This document shows, piece by piece, positions 1-8,218 of a stretch of 64,000 bases of DNA. Origin of the DNA: CAZDET01 sp964504335. Lineage in GTDB: Bacteria; Bacteroidota; Bacteroidia; Chitinophagales; Saprospiraceae. How positions within the stretch are numbered: the stretch's first letter is position 1; the number at the start of each line of letters is the position of its first letter. Made by a program: the position numbers and the translations under genes. The stretch spans positions 1 to 64,000 of the forward strand of contig CAZDET010000005.1 in the NCBI GenBank assembly GCA_964504335.1, written 5' to 3'. The notes under the pieces are model-generated. The model did no database searches. It saw only the letters and a program-made list of their open reading frames with translations, and had not been told where the DNA came from.

Positions 1-155
1 CACCCACATGGTGTGTGGCGCCCCGAGCCCAGCCACCGGCCGGAGAGCCGAGGGTTCAATCTATGTCCCGCCGGGTGGACTTACTGTCTCCAGTATTTGA
101 TGCGTGCGCTCTAATTTCCAATTAGGTAACTACGTACCGCCAGAATCACGGGAAG
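1..155. other. window edge, no gene recognised
   Basis: GC-rich sequence at 1-90 followed by AT-richer sequence. I see no credible reading frame, tRNA or repeat. A partner toxin remnant for the neighbouring antitoxin fragment would be expected here, but none is recognisable. Confidence 0.4.
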
Positions 156-338
156 CTAATACAATTCAAAACTGCCATCAGCACCGGAATTACCTTCCTT
201 ATCGATTAGGATGTCGGTTTCCTCCTCAAAAAAGTCGGGAATAAGCAAAGCGTCAGGTCCTTCTTCGAAAGCCCGCTTAAACGCTTTGGCCCAACCTTCC
301 CGAGGTGCTGTCATGATGCGAATTAAGGTTTTTTCAAC
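156..338 (-). pseudogene. MazE/AbrB-type antitoxin C-terminal remnant
   Basis: On the minus strand, straight after the accC stop region, an open frame reads TLIRIMTAPREGWAKAFKRA and then DALLIPDFFEEE before a TAG at 156-158. The PREGW...AF block followed by an acidic LLIPD-F-E tail resembles the C-terminal, toxin-binding half of MazE/AbrB-fold antitoxins. The DNA-binding N-terminal half is absent: a TGA lies just upstream of the frame, inside the end of accC. The similarity seems to begin before the only ATG (312-314), which argues for a decayed gene rather than a short intact one (52 codons from that ATG). No toxin gene could be read in the remaining 155 bases. The family assignment is from memory of the motif, not a search. 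Confidence 0.45.
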
Positions 339-1666
339 TCAAACGAATTCAAAAAACCCGTATCGAAGTGCCCGGCGCGGAAGCGCTCGTCGCGCATGAG
401 CTGAATGTGGAAGGGGATCGTAGTTTGAATCCCTTCAACGATGAATTCTTCCAGTGCCCGTTCCATTTTGGTGATGCACTCCTCGCGGGTGCGCGCCCGG
501 CAGATCAGCTTGGCGATCATACTATCGTAATAGGGCGGAATGGAATAGCCCGCATAGACGTGCGTATCGACCCGTACTCCGTGGCCTTTGGCCGTGTGGA
601 GGGAGGTGATTTTACCGGGGCTGGGGCGGAAGTTGTTAAAGGCATCTTCGGCGTTGATCCGGCATTCCATCGCGTGGCCCTTCGGAAAGTAATTGTCGCC
701 CTGAATGGGTTCGCCGGCGGCAATCTTGATTTGCTCTTTAATGAGATCGTGGTCGATGACTTCTTCCGTCACGGGATGCTCTACCTGAATGCGGGTATTC
801 ATCTCCATGAAGTAAAAGTTGCGATACTTATCTACGAGGAATTCGACCGTACCGACTCCTTCGTAGTTGATGGCCGTCCCGGCCAGAACGGCGGCCGCGC
901 CCATTTTTTCGCGCAGCTCGTCGGTCATGAAGGGGGAGGGACATTCCTCCACCAGTTTTTGGTGGCGGCGCTGGATGGAACAGTCGCGCTCCGACAAGTG
1001 GATGACCTTGCCGGCCTGGTCGCCCACGATCTGAAATTCGATGTGGCGGGGTTCTTCGATGAATTTCTCCACGTACACCCCGGGATTGCCGAAGGAGGCC
1101 TTGGCCTCCTGGCGGGAAGATTCCCAGGCTTTTTCAAATTCTTCGGGAGCACGCACGATGCGCATGCCTTTGCCGCCGCCGCCGGCGGTAGCTTTGAGCA
1201 TCACCGGGTACCCGACTTCGGCGGCTACCTGCTGGCCATGCGACAAATCCCTGATCAACCCTTCCGAACCCGGAATAACCGGGACGCCTGCCTTGATCAT
1301 CGTTTCCTTGGCGGTAATTTTATCGCCCATACGCCGAATCTGATCGGGGGTGGGCCCGATAAACTTGATGCCGTATTCGGAGCAGACTTCCGCAAAGTCG
1401 GCGTTTTCGGCGAGGAAGCCATAGCCTGGATGCACAGCATCGGCGTTGGTAATCTCCACCGCCGCCATGATTTTGGGGATGTTGAGATAGGACTCGGAAG
1501 ACGCCGGCGGGCCAATGCAAACGGCTTCATCGGCGAAGCGCACGTGGAGGCTGTCGCGGTCGGCTACGGAGTACACCGCCACGGTTTGGATACCCATTTC
1601 GCGGCAGGTGCGGATGATCCGAAGCGCGATTTCGCCCCGGTTGGCAATCAGAATTTTGTTGAACAT
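323..1666 (-). CDS. accC: acetyl-CoA carboxylase, biotin carboxylase subunit
   Basis: Cytosolic biotin carboxylase carries out the ATP- and bicarbonate-dependent carboxylation of biotin on AccB, the first half-reaction of acetyl-CoA carboxylase in fatty-acid synthesis. At 447 residues it has the normal single-subunit length. It opens with the typical MFNKILIANRGEIALRI block, has the ATP-grasp glycine-rich loop GGGGKGMRIV near residue 160, KLVEECPSP near 240 and the catalytic EMNTRIQVEHPVTE segment near 290. The start codon lies one base after the accB stop, so the two are almost certainly translated together. The 3' end overlaps the antitoxin remnant by a few codons without disturbing the usual C-terminus. 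A long plus-strand frame across this gene is its antisense shadow. Confidence 0.97.
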   Translation of the reverse strand: MFNKILIANRGEIALRIIRTCREMGIQTVAVYSVADRDSLHVRFADEAVCIGPPASSESYLNIPKIMAAVEITNADAVHPGYGFLAENADFAEVCSEYGIKFIGPTPDQIRRMGDKITAKETMIKAGVPVIPGSEGLIRDLSHGQQVAAEVGYPVMLKATAGGGGKGMRIVRAPEEFEKAWESSRQEAKASFGNPGVYVEKFIEEPRHIEFQIVGDQAGKVIHLSERDCSIQRRHQKLVEECPSPFMTDELREKMGAAAVLAGTAINYEGVGTVEFLVDKYRNFYFMEMNTRIQVEHPVTEEVIDHDLIKEQIKIAAGEPIQGDNYFPKGHAMECRINAEDAFNNFRPSPGKITSLHTAKGHGVRVDTHVYAGYSIPPYYDSMIAKLICRARTREECITKMERALEEFIVEGIQTTIPFHIQLMRDERFRAGHFDTGFLNSFELKKP

Positions 1667-1667
1667 A

Positions 1668-2198
1668 TTATCCCTTGGGATCGACTAAGAAAAGAACTTG
1701 ATCGTATTCTACCGGCTGGGCATCCTCCACCATCACTTTCATGATTTTGCCGCTCACCTCGGATTCGATTTCGTTGAACAACTTCATCGCTTCCACGATG
1801 CAGACGGTTTCGCCCTCCGAAACGGAATCCCCTACCTTCACGTAGACCGGCTTATCGGGAGAGGGGCTGCGGTAGAAAGTCCCGACCATGGGAGATTTTA
1901 TCTCCAGATAGGAAGCCTCCGCCGCCGGTGTGGCTGTACCACTTTCCGATGGCGCAGCACCTTCTGCCGAAGCAGCGGGGGTGGGTACCGGTGCCGGCCC
2001 CGGGTTATTCGGGAAACCACCCTGCACCTGAGGAACCGACAAAATGGGGGCGCTTACCGGCTGCGCGGAGGCATTTTCTCGCTCGAGAAACGCCCTGGAG
2101 CGGATGTGTATCTGAAACTCCCCGTCTTTCAACTTGAACTCCGCAAGCTCCGTTTCGTCGATCAGCTTAATGAGTTCCTGGATTTCTTTGAAGTTCAT
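1668..2198 (-). CDS. accB: acetyl-CoA carboxylase biotin carboxyl carrier protein
   Basis: This carrier subunit of acetyl-CoA carboxylase swings biotin between AccC and the carboxyltransferase. Of its 176 residues, the N-terminal part (1-50) is the AccC-interacting helix region beginning MNFKEIQELIKLID. A Pro/Ala/Ser-rich linker covers about 55-95, and the biotinyl domain follows. The biotinylation site is EAMKLFNEI with Lys139, the canonical AMK motif about 37 residues from the end. It sits between efp (2 bases upstream) and accC (1 base downstream), the conserved bacterial arrangement. No departures from the family were seen. Confidence 0.97.
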   Translation of the reverse strand: MNFKEIQELIKLIDETELAEFKLKDGEFQIHIRSRAFLERENASAQPVSAPILSVPQVQGGFPNNPGPAPVPTPAASAEGAAPSESGTATPAAEASYLEIKSPMVGTFYRSPSPDKPVYVKVGDSVSEGETVCIVEAMKLFNEIESEVSGKIMKVMVEDAQPVEYDQVLFLVDPKG

Positions 2199-2200
2199 AA

Positions 2201-2767
2201 CTATTTTTTGACGCGTTCCATATAAGCCCCGGTGCTCGTATCCACCTTGATGAAATCTCCCTGGTTGATAAATAGCGGTACCCGTACTTCCGCACCCGTT
2301 TCCACGGTGGCCGGCTTGAGGGTATTAGTAGCCGTGTCGCCCTTCACCCCGGGCTCCGTGTACGTGATTTCCATGATGACGTACTGGGGCATTTCCATCG
2401 TCAGTGGAATTTCGCGTTCAGCGTGGTACAGTACATCCACTTCCATCCCTTCCTTCAGTAACGCTGGGGCATCGATCATCGCCTCCGGAATTGCCGCCTG
2501 CTCAAACGTTTCGGTATTCATGAAATGGTAGCCCATGTCATCGTTGTAGAGGTACTGCATCTTCCGGCGCTCTACCCGCACCTCCGTGACTTTGTGCCCG
2601 GCCGAGAAGGTGTGATCCAAGACACGTCCGGTGGTTAAACTTTTGATCTTGGTGCGCACGAATGCAGCCCCTTTGCCCGGTTTGACATGCTGGAATTCCA
2701 CGATACTAAAGATATCGTTGTTCATTTCCAAACACATGCCATTCCGAATATCGGATGTGGTTGCCAT
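2201..2767 (-). CDS. efp: translation elongation factor P
   Basis: EF-P binds between the ribosomal P and E sites and relieves stalling at proline stretches. At 188 residues the length is standard, with an N-terminal KOW-like domain and two OB domains. The tip loop reads HVKPGKGAA with Lys32 at the position modified in many bacteria; the modification route cannot be told from this window. It is the first gene of the efp-accB-accC operon. A Bacteroidota -7 box (TATCTTTG) lies 25 bases upstream of the ATG. Confidence 0.97.
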   Translation of the reverse strand: MATTSDIRNGMCLEMNNDIFSIVEFQHVKPGKGAAFVRTKIKSLTTGRVLDHTFSAGHKVTEVRVERRKMQYLYNDDMGYHFMNTETFEQAAIPEAMIDAPALLKEGMEVDVLYHAEREIPLTMEMPQYVIMEITYTEPGVKGDTATNTLKPATVETGAEVRVPLFINQGDFIKVDTSTGAYMERVKK

Positions 2768-2791
2768 GATTTAATCTTGATTTAAGTGCCG

Positions 2792-2799
2792 CAAAGATA
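2792..2799 (-). promoter_or_regulatory. -7 box of the efp-accB-accC promoter
   Basis: TATCTTTG on the minus strand matches the Bacteroidota -7 consensus TAnnTTTG. It lies 25 bases before the efp ATG in the only non-coding gap upstream of the operon. No clear -33 TTG is present at the expected spacing, so only half of the promoter is supported. Confidence 0.5.
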
Positions 2800-2871
2800 G
2801 AAAGTTTGTCTATTGACAGGCATTTCGACCCATCAAAGAACAATTCCCGTAGTGCAACACCCGGCGGCTGC

Positions 2872-3786
2872 TCAATCCGAAAGACTCAGAGAATGTTGAA
2901 ATCGGGGCACTTTTCGGTAGAACGAAAGCAAGCCCTGCTCAAAAAAATAGTAGCGCAGCGACTCCTCCAGCGACTTGAGAGGTTCCTGGATCAAGTCGGA
3001 CAAGTCACTTTGCACAGTACCAAAACAGCCAGAAGACATACACTGCATCAGCTGTGACATGCGGCGGCGTTGCCGGCCGGGAATGCCGGATCGGATCATC
3101 AGGGCCTCGAAGGCCTCCAGGCTAGGAGATTCGTATCTGACCTCTACCCCAAGTAATTCCGATAGCAAGTCCGCAATTGTTTCAAAAGAATAGGACGTGG
3201 GGCCCGTCAGGGTAAGCACCTTGCGGTAGTAATCCGATGCTGTCAATACCTTCCTTACGGCCGTGGCCACGTTGCATTCAGCTACCGGTGCGGTTATCCC
3301 CTTTCCTGCGGGCACGAATAATCGACGATCCCGTGCAATCAGGCTTCCCAACTCATAAGCGAATAAGGCCGTGGGGAGGTTGATACGCAAAATGGTCCAG
3401 TCCAAATCGGAAGCGATCACCGCATCGCGCACACGCCGAATCGGATCGGCCGGCACCAAACAATCGACGGATTCCGGCACCAACAACACGACACGCGGAA
3501 TACGCTGCCGTTCCAAATGCTGGACAAAGGAGAGGGTCAGCCGATCCATCGGCTCGAAGCCGGCCACCTGAACGAGCACGACTCCCTCCACGCGGTGAGT
3601 AATATGCGCAAAGGCCGAGCAATCTCTGGTATCGAATGGCACGACCTCCACGTGCTGCCGGTTGGCCAGTTCAAGCGGTGGCACCCCACTCGGAGAAACC
3701 AATCGCACGCGGTGATCTTCAGTGAGCAACCCCCGCGCAACCGCACTGCCAACGCGCGTATGCGCGCCAATGATAAGATAAGGCAT
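2872..3786 (-). CDS. NmrA-like NAD(P)-binding protein (atypical SDR)
   Basis: This 304-residue protein has an N-terminal Rossmann fold: MPYLIIGAHTRVGSAVARGL is a variant of the GxxGxxG dinucleotide loop, followed by RLVSPSG at the end of strand 2. A segment near residue 125 (DWTILRIN) is typical of NmrA/HSCARG-type atypical SDRs, which often lack the Tyr-Lys catalytic pair and act as redox sensors or isoflavone-reductase-like enzymes. The C-terminal 60 residues are Ser/Leu-rich and not recognisable. It stands alone, downstream of nothing obvious and divergent from the phosphatase gene. The substrate is unknown. Confidence 0.75.
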   Translation of the reverse strand: MPYLIIGAHTRVGSAVARGLLTEDHRVRLVSPSGVPPLELANRQHVEVVPFDTRDCSAFAHITHRVEGVVLVQVAGFEPMDRLTLSFVQHLERQRIPRVVLLVPESVDCLVPADPIRRVRDAVIASDLDWTILRINLPTALFAYELGSLIARDRRLFVPAGKGITAPVAECNVATAVRKVLTASDYYRKVLTLTGPTSYSFETIADLLSELLGVEVRYESPSLEAFEALMIRSGIPGRQRRRMSQLMQCMSSGCFGTVQSDLSDLIQEPLKSLEESLRYYFFEQGLLSFYRKVPRFQHSLSLSD

Positions 3787-3999
3787 CTAGTTTCTGGGCA
3801 ATACTGGTTACAAAAAGTTTACAAACTACGGGGATGACTTAATTATGCAAATTACATATTTATTCATTATCGATACATTTTGTGCTTGTATTCTTTTCTG
3901 CCTGCCAGAAAATGGTTTGACGATTGGTCGAAAATTTTGCGTCTTTTGGCTGTCTAGTCTGTCCTGACACAAACATTCATCCGAAAACAATTGCAAGAC

Positions 4000-4893
4000 A
4001 TGCGTAAGCAAATCCAATTTCTGGTCCTTAGCATTGGCCTGTTGCTATGCGGGCAGGCATTATCCGGACAAGCACTTTCCATTCATCCGTTAGAAGCGAC
4101 AAAAGGCCACTACCTGGAGTTGCAGCAACTGGGTGCTTCCGCCAGACCGGCATTTAGCCAGATGGACACCATCTCTTATCCACCTGAGCAATACAGAAGC
4201 AATTCGCTTTTGTATGCCATGGCCCGGCCGATCTACCTAACCGCTTCGCAAGTAGCCTATCTCGTACAATCGGTATCTTATCCCGCAAACAGCTCCGAGC
4301 AAACCAGGGCTGAATTGGACTTTTTACTCCAGCTACAAGAACGACGGACAGAGGAGCAAATCGAACGCGTATTAGCTATTGCTGAAATCGGATACTGGCC
4401 TCATGTGAATTTCGTAGCTACCCATCCGAACTACGCCAAAAATCTGGAAAACCTATTCTTTGAGTGTCGGGAAATCGTCGGCGCAGATTGTACCGCAGAA
4501 AGATTTCCGAACACCGCTGCGTTATTAAAAGGCGTGATGAATGATATGCGCTTGATGGAATTTGCCGTGAAATACAACCTCTTCCGGGCAAGGCCCTACC
4601 AGCTAGAGCCGAAGCTGGAGCCCTTGAGGAAAATCAATTCGCCTTCTTTCGCGAGCGGGCATACCCTGTGGGCCTACATTCAAGCTTACACCCTAGGTGA
4701 ATTGACCCCGGAAAACCGAACGGCCTACGTGGAGCTCGCAGATGAAATAGCCTTTTCCAGAGAAGTAATGGGCGTACACTATCCAAGTGATGAAGAGATA
4801 GCCCGCCAGCTGGCCCACCGAATGCTACTCTTAATGTGGCAAACCGACCAGTTTCAGCAGGATTTTCTGGCCGCCAAAGCAGAGTGGCAATGA
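4000..4893 (+). CDS. secreted class A (PAP2) acid phosphatase
   Basis: Likely a periplasmic phosphomonoesterase of the vanadium-haloperoxidase/PAP2 fold. After a signal peptide (residues 1 to about 25, ending near SGQALS) the protein carries the three family motifs: K-x6-RP as KYNLFRARP at Lys191, SFASGH with His221, and SR-x5-H-x3-D as SREVMGVHYPSD with Ser253, His260 and Asp264. Motif 2 has Ala where PSGH usually has Pro; the catalytic His is kept. The start was placed at the ATG at 4000, which begins a charged-then-hydrophobic leader; an in-frame upstream start at 3991 would add three residues. It converges on the META lipoprotein gene. The substrate is not predictable. Confidence 0.88.
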   Translation: MRKQIQFLVLSIGLLLCGQALSGQALSIHPLEATKGHYLELQQLGASARPAFSQMDTISYPPEQYRSNSLLYAMARPIYLTASQVAYLVQSVSYPANSSEQTRAELDFLLQLQERRTEEQIERVLAIAEIGYWPHVNFVATHPNYAKNLENLFFECREIVGADCTAERFPNTAALLKGVMNDMRLMEFAVKYNLFRARPYQLEPKLEPLRKINSPSFASGHTLWAYIQAYTLGELTPENRTAYVELADEIAFSREVMGVHYPSDEEIARQLAHRMLLLMWQTDQFQQDFLAAKAEWQ

Positions 4894-4911
4894 GTAAGGG
4901 GTACGGTAAGT

Positions 4912-4931
4912 TCTCCTGAATTGCTCAGGAA
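4912..4931. terminator. possible bidirectional terminator
   Basis: TCCTGA and TCAGGA form a 6-bp stem with a short loop between two convergent genes. It overlaps the stop codon of the minus-strand META gene. There is no long T-run on either side, so this is a weak call. Confidence 0.35.
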
Positions 4932-5686
4932 TTATCCGTCGATAGAAATACTAGTATTGGCGATCCGTCCTGCGTGAATAAAGTCAAGGTATCGGCGGCG
5001 ATTCTATAGGTCGCAGCGCGCTCCATCGATTCGATGAAGGTGCGTTCGGCTTTTAAGTCCTCGCAGGCGACCTTGGTTGTGACGAACCGATCGAATCGGC
5101 ATTCGCTTCCTTTAAACCAGGCCGAAGCCTGAAAGGTATTGCATCCGGCCTTCCCTCTTGCCGTCAATCGATCCGGTGCCAATGAGAGGGTGGGTACGGG
5201 ACCTCGAAAAAAAACCGCCGCATCGGTAGTATCCACTTTGGTGAGCCGCCAGCGGCCGGATATATCGGCATCGTAAATAAATTGAGCACAGCCGGAATAC
5301 TGCTCGGATTTCACCGTCAGCGAAGCAGTTAGCGGGAGAATAAGACCCTGGCGGCCCTCCTGGCATTTTTCTTGCTTTATCTCCAGTCGCATTCGCCCGG
5401 TCGTGTAGATGTGGTTGCCGGCCTCATCCTGTTGGAGGCTCGATGCCCTAAACATAGTGGGACGGACCTGGTCGCCCAGGAGAAAGGCTGCGTTGCCTTC
5501 CCGGTCGATTTGCAATACCCACTTGGGGCTTTCTCCGAAGGCGAGTAATACTTTACCGGCCTCAAATTCAGTTTGGAAGATGTCTGATTCCGGTGTCAGA
5601 GGAACGGTTGCCGGCGGAACGGACGCCATTTTGCACGCCCCCACTCCCAATAGCAACACACTCAGCAATAAATAACGTGTAATCAT
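4925..5686 (-). CDS. META/HslJ-domain lipoprotein
   Basis: This 253-residue protein starts with a lipoprotein signal ending LLLGVGAC, so Cys18 is probably lipidated and the protein is anchored in the envelope. The C-terminal half (about 145-250) is a META/HslJ domain: GRWRL, then PTLSLAPDRLTARGKAGCNTF, and the terminal TFIESMERAATYRI...DTLTLF pattern. The N-terminal half (25-135) resembles a NlpE/MliC-like small beta fold but is not clearly assignable. META domains occur in heat-shock and secreted proteins of unknown biochemical role. It is transcribed towards the phosphatase and away from the following membrane protein. Confidence 0.8.
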   Translation of the reverse strand: MITRYLLLSVLLLGVGACKMASVPPATVPLTPESDIFQTEFEAGKVLLAFGESPKWVLQIDREGNAAFLLGDQVRPTMFRASSLQQDEAGNHIYTTGRMRLEIKQEKCQEGRQGLILPLTASLTVKSEQYSGCAQFIYDADISGRWRLTKVDTTDAAVFFRGPVPTLSLAPDRLTARGKAGCNTFQASAWFKGSECRFDRFVTTKVACEDLKAERTFIESMERAATYRIAADTLTLFTQDGSPILVFLSTDNS

Positions 5687-5749
5687 ATATCTTTAACGTA
5701 TTGGATGTGGTTCTGCCACCCACACCTTGCTTCTTAACTAGTGCAGGAT

Positions 5750-6406
5750 ATGAAGTCTCCCGGATTAGTGATTGTTTTCATTGTGGTGCTTGCGGTGATA
5801 GCTGGGGGAACCTGGCAGTTCGAAGTAGGCCGGGCATTATCCTCCTACGATGATTCCTGGCTACAATACCAGCATTGGTCCCCGTTTGTCGCGATCGGCT
5901 GCATTTCGCTGGCCTACCTCCTACCCGTCTACGCGGCACTTCGCCCGCCCCTCAAGGAACTGGCCGCTGCGATCATTGAGGTATACCTGACGTTGCTGGT
6001 CGCTTACTTTATCAGCCGTGCTATCCTCCTGAGCCTCTACACCGGATTTACGGGGCAGCTGGGACCGGTTGCGCTCTGGCTGTTGCTGGGAGTTATTCTT
6101 CTGATGAGTTGCTACAACCTGTTCTTAACCAGCCGCCGCCGGTTGTTCAATATTGATGTCAGACACGTGTGGATTTTTGCCCTCGGCCTCGTCTTGCCGC
6201 TGTTCCTTAGTTGGCCGGTCGCACATTTACTATTCGGAGCCACCCTCATGATAGAGGTATTACGGACGGCCGCCCCCTTTTCACTACTCACGCTGAGCCT
6301 AGGTCTGATGAGTTACTACCTATCCATTAAGCGGCTTCGCCCGTTGCTCTCCGGTCGGGAGGATATTTTAGACGAAGCCCCTTATCGCCCTAAGGAAGCG
6401 AAGTAA
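5750..6406 (+). CDS. hypothetical multi-pass membrane protein
   Basis: This 218-residue protein has about six hydrophobic segments, starting at residues 4-24, 45-65, 75-100, 108-127, 140-165 and 170-190, with a charged C-terminal tail of about 25 residues. No family motif is recognised. The ATG at 5750 was chosen over an in-frame GTG at 5741, which adds only three residues. It is followed after 42 bases by an SH3 lipoprotein gene on the same strand, so the two may be co-transcribed. Confidence 0.6.
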   Translation: MKSPGLVIVFIVVLAVIAGGTWQFEVGRALSSYDDSWLQYQHWSPFVAIGCISLAYLLPVYAALRPPLKELAAAIIEVYLTLLVAYFISRAILLSLYTGFTGQLGPVALWLLLGVILLMSCYNLFLTSRRRLFNIDVRHVWIFALGLVLPLFLSWPVAHLLFGATLMIEVLRTAAPFSLLTLSLGLMSYYLSIKRLRPLLSGREDILDEAPYRPKEAK

Positions 6407-6448
6407 AAGCCCGCTTGGACGTTGGGCAATTTGTTACCTTGGAGCGTT

Positions 6449-7267
6449 ATGAGGAGCAAAATCCCCCGTTGTAGTAGCAGTCTGCTGCTGGCCTTCTGCC
6501 TGTTGATGAGCTGCGGGCAACCAGAGACAACCGCCGAACAGCCGGTAAGCGATACCGTGCAAATCGACCGGCCGGAGCGGCTCGATAGTCTGTATAACTA
6601 TTACTACACCCAACTAGAAGATACCCTGCCGCTTCGGCAGGTGCGCGAAGCCGGAAAACTCTATCCGGTAGACGAAGCGCCGAAGGATACCGCCTTTTTC
6701 ATCTTCCGCGAACAACTCCGCACTGCCCTGCGCAACCGCGATGTCATCGAACTGCTCGATCGGATATCGGCCGATATCAAGATTAGCTTCGGAAGTGAAC
6801 AGGGGCGTGCCAATTTTATCACGCTCTGGGGCCTCGGGACGGAGCAACAGAACCAGAATTCCGAACTCTGGACCTTGCTGGAGCGCGTGCTCGATCAAGG
6901 AGGCGTTTTCACCGAAAACGGCCGACGGTTTACGGCCCCCTACTACTTCCCCACCTGGCCCGATGCCTACGATCCGTTCGAACACGCGGCCATCACAGGC
7001 GAAGGGGTGCGACTGCGATCCGAGCCCTCGACCGATAGCCAGATTCTAAAGACGGTCTCCTACGATATTGTGCAGATGCGCACCTACGGTGTGGATGAAG
7101 CCCGAATCGGGGGCGAGACCCACCCCTGGCACCGCATTGCGCTGCTCGACGGAACGGAGGGGTACGTATTTGGGAAATACGCCCAACAGGCCATCGGATA
7201 TCGAGCCGGCTTCGAGCGGCAACCAACGGGAATGTGGATGATGACCTTTTTTCTAGCCGGCGACTGA
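6449..7267 (+). CDS. SH3-domain lipoprotein
   Basis: This 272-residue protein begins MRSKIPRCSSSLLLAF and has a lipobox ending LLMSC, so it should be lipid-anchored. The C-terminal third contains a bacterial SH3 fold (GEGVRLRSEPSTDSQILKTV, and later GTEGYVFGKY), usually a ligand- or peptidoglycan-binding module. The middle is not recognised. The ATG at 6449 was chosen over an in-frame TTG at 6422 because it places the signal peptide correctly. A -7-like box TACCTTGG (6435-6442) is only 6 bases before the ATG, which would imply a very short leader. Confidence 0.7.
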   Translation: MRSKIPRCSSSLLLAFCLLMSCGQPETTAEQPVSDTVQIDRPERLDSLYNYYYTQLEDTLPLRQVREAGKLYPVDEAPKDTAFFIFREQLRTALRNRDVIELLDRISADIKISFGSEQGRANFITLWGLGTEQQNQNSELWTLLERVLDQGGVFTENGRRFTAPYYFPTWPDAYDPFEHAAITGEGVRLRSEPSTDSQILKTVSYDIVQMRTYGVDEARIGGETHPWHRIALLDGTEGYVFGKYAQQAIGYRAGFERQPTGMWMMTFFLAGD

Positions 7268-7297
7268 GCAATTTATCATTAACCTCCTCCTTCGATC

Positions 7298-8218
7298 ATG
7301 ATTCAACGAATAGCCCTTATCGGATTCCTGACGGTCATTCTGGCCATTGCCTGCAGCTCCGAGGAACAGTCAGAAGCTCCGCTGCAACCGGAGGCGGGGA
7401 TACCACTCGACAGCCTCGTGCGGCGGGTGGCGATTCCGAGCCCCACCATGAATAACATCTACAACGCCTACGTCATTCTTCCCGAGACCTACTTCACCGA
7501 TTCGGTGCCGCGCAGCTATCCGGTCGTGTATTTACTGCACGGGCACAACGGGCAGTTTTCCGACTGGTACGAGCAGGTACCCGAACTGACCGCCTACGCC
7601 GACTTATTCGAACTGATTATCGTTACGCCCGAGGGGGCTACGAATAGTTGGTATGTGGATAGCCCCGTCGACTCCACCATTGCGTTTTCGACTTACATAT
7701 CCGCTACCGTGCCGGCCTTTATCGACACCAATTTTCGGACCATTGCCCGCTCGGAGGGGCGGGCCGTCAGCGGCCTGAGTATGGGCGGGCACGGGGCCCT
7801 GCTATTGGCGTCGGAGTATCCGAATGTGTTCGGCATTGCCGGCAGTATGAGTGGGGTAGTGCATTTACGCCCCTACATGGACCGCTGGGAAATGGACATG
7901 CGCATTGGCGTTCCGGATGTCGATACGCTGCGCTTTGATTCGCTTTCGGCCCTGATGCGGCTCCCGGAGATGGACGAACCACCCGCGCTCATCATCGATT
8001 GCGGTACGGAAGACGAACTCATAGTGGACAATCGGGCGCTGCACGACAGTTTGTTGCAGGCGGGCATCCCGCATACGTACGCCGAGCGCCCGGGGGGCCA
8101 CACCTGGCTGTATTGGAGAGAAGCCGTCGCCTACCAAATGGTGTACTTCGATCGGTTTTTCGACCAGGCTTTCCGCGAAGAAATCAGTATGCAACCCGCC
8201 GTCGATCGCCCAGGTTGA
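7298..8218 (+). CDS. secreted esterase, esterase D/antigen 85 family lipoprotein
   Basis: This 306-residue alpha/beta hydrolase has a lipoprotein signal (FLTVILAIAC, Cys19). The core starts with the conserved YPVVYLLHGHNG oxyanion strand; the nucleophile elbow is GLSMGGHGAL near residue 165, the acid is in the IDCGTEDEL region near 230 and the histidine in GGHTWLYW near 270. This is the arrangement of S-formylglutathione-hydrolase-like and feruloyl/xylan esterases. The secreted location favours a carbohydrate or lipid ester over formylglutathione. Its 3' end overlaps the convergent symporter gene by 35 bases. Confidence 0.85.
   Translation: MIQRIALIGFLTVILAIACSSEEQSEAPLQPEAGIPLDSLVRRVAIPSPTMNNIYNAYVILPETYFTDSVPRSYPVVYLLHGHNGQFSDWYEQVPELTAYADLFELIIVTPEGATNSWYVDSPVDSTIAFSTYISATVPAFIDTNFRTIARSEGRAVSGLSMGGHGALLLASEYPNVFGIAGSMSGVVHLRPYMDRWEMDMRIGVPDVDTLRFDSLSALMRLPEMDEPPALIIDCGTEDELIVDNRALHDSLLQAGIPHTYAERPGGHTWLYWREAVAYQMVYFDRFFDQAFREEISMQPAVDRPG

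Noticed and set aside
20..75. tRNA-like T-loop (GGGTTCAATC) near the window start
   Set aside because: The flanking bases do not pair to make a T-arm or acceptor stem.
368..1744. 458-codon plus-strand frame over accC
   Set aside because: It is the reverse-complement shadow of the accC gene, whose protein is unambiguous.
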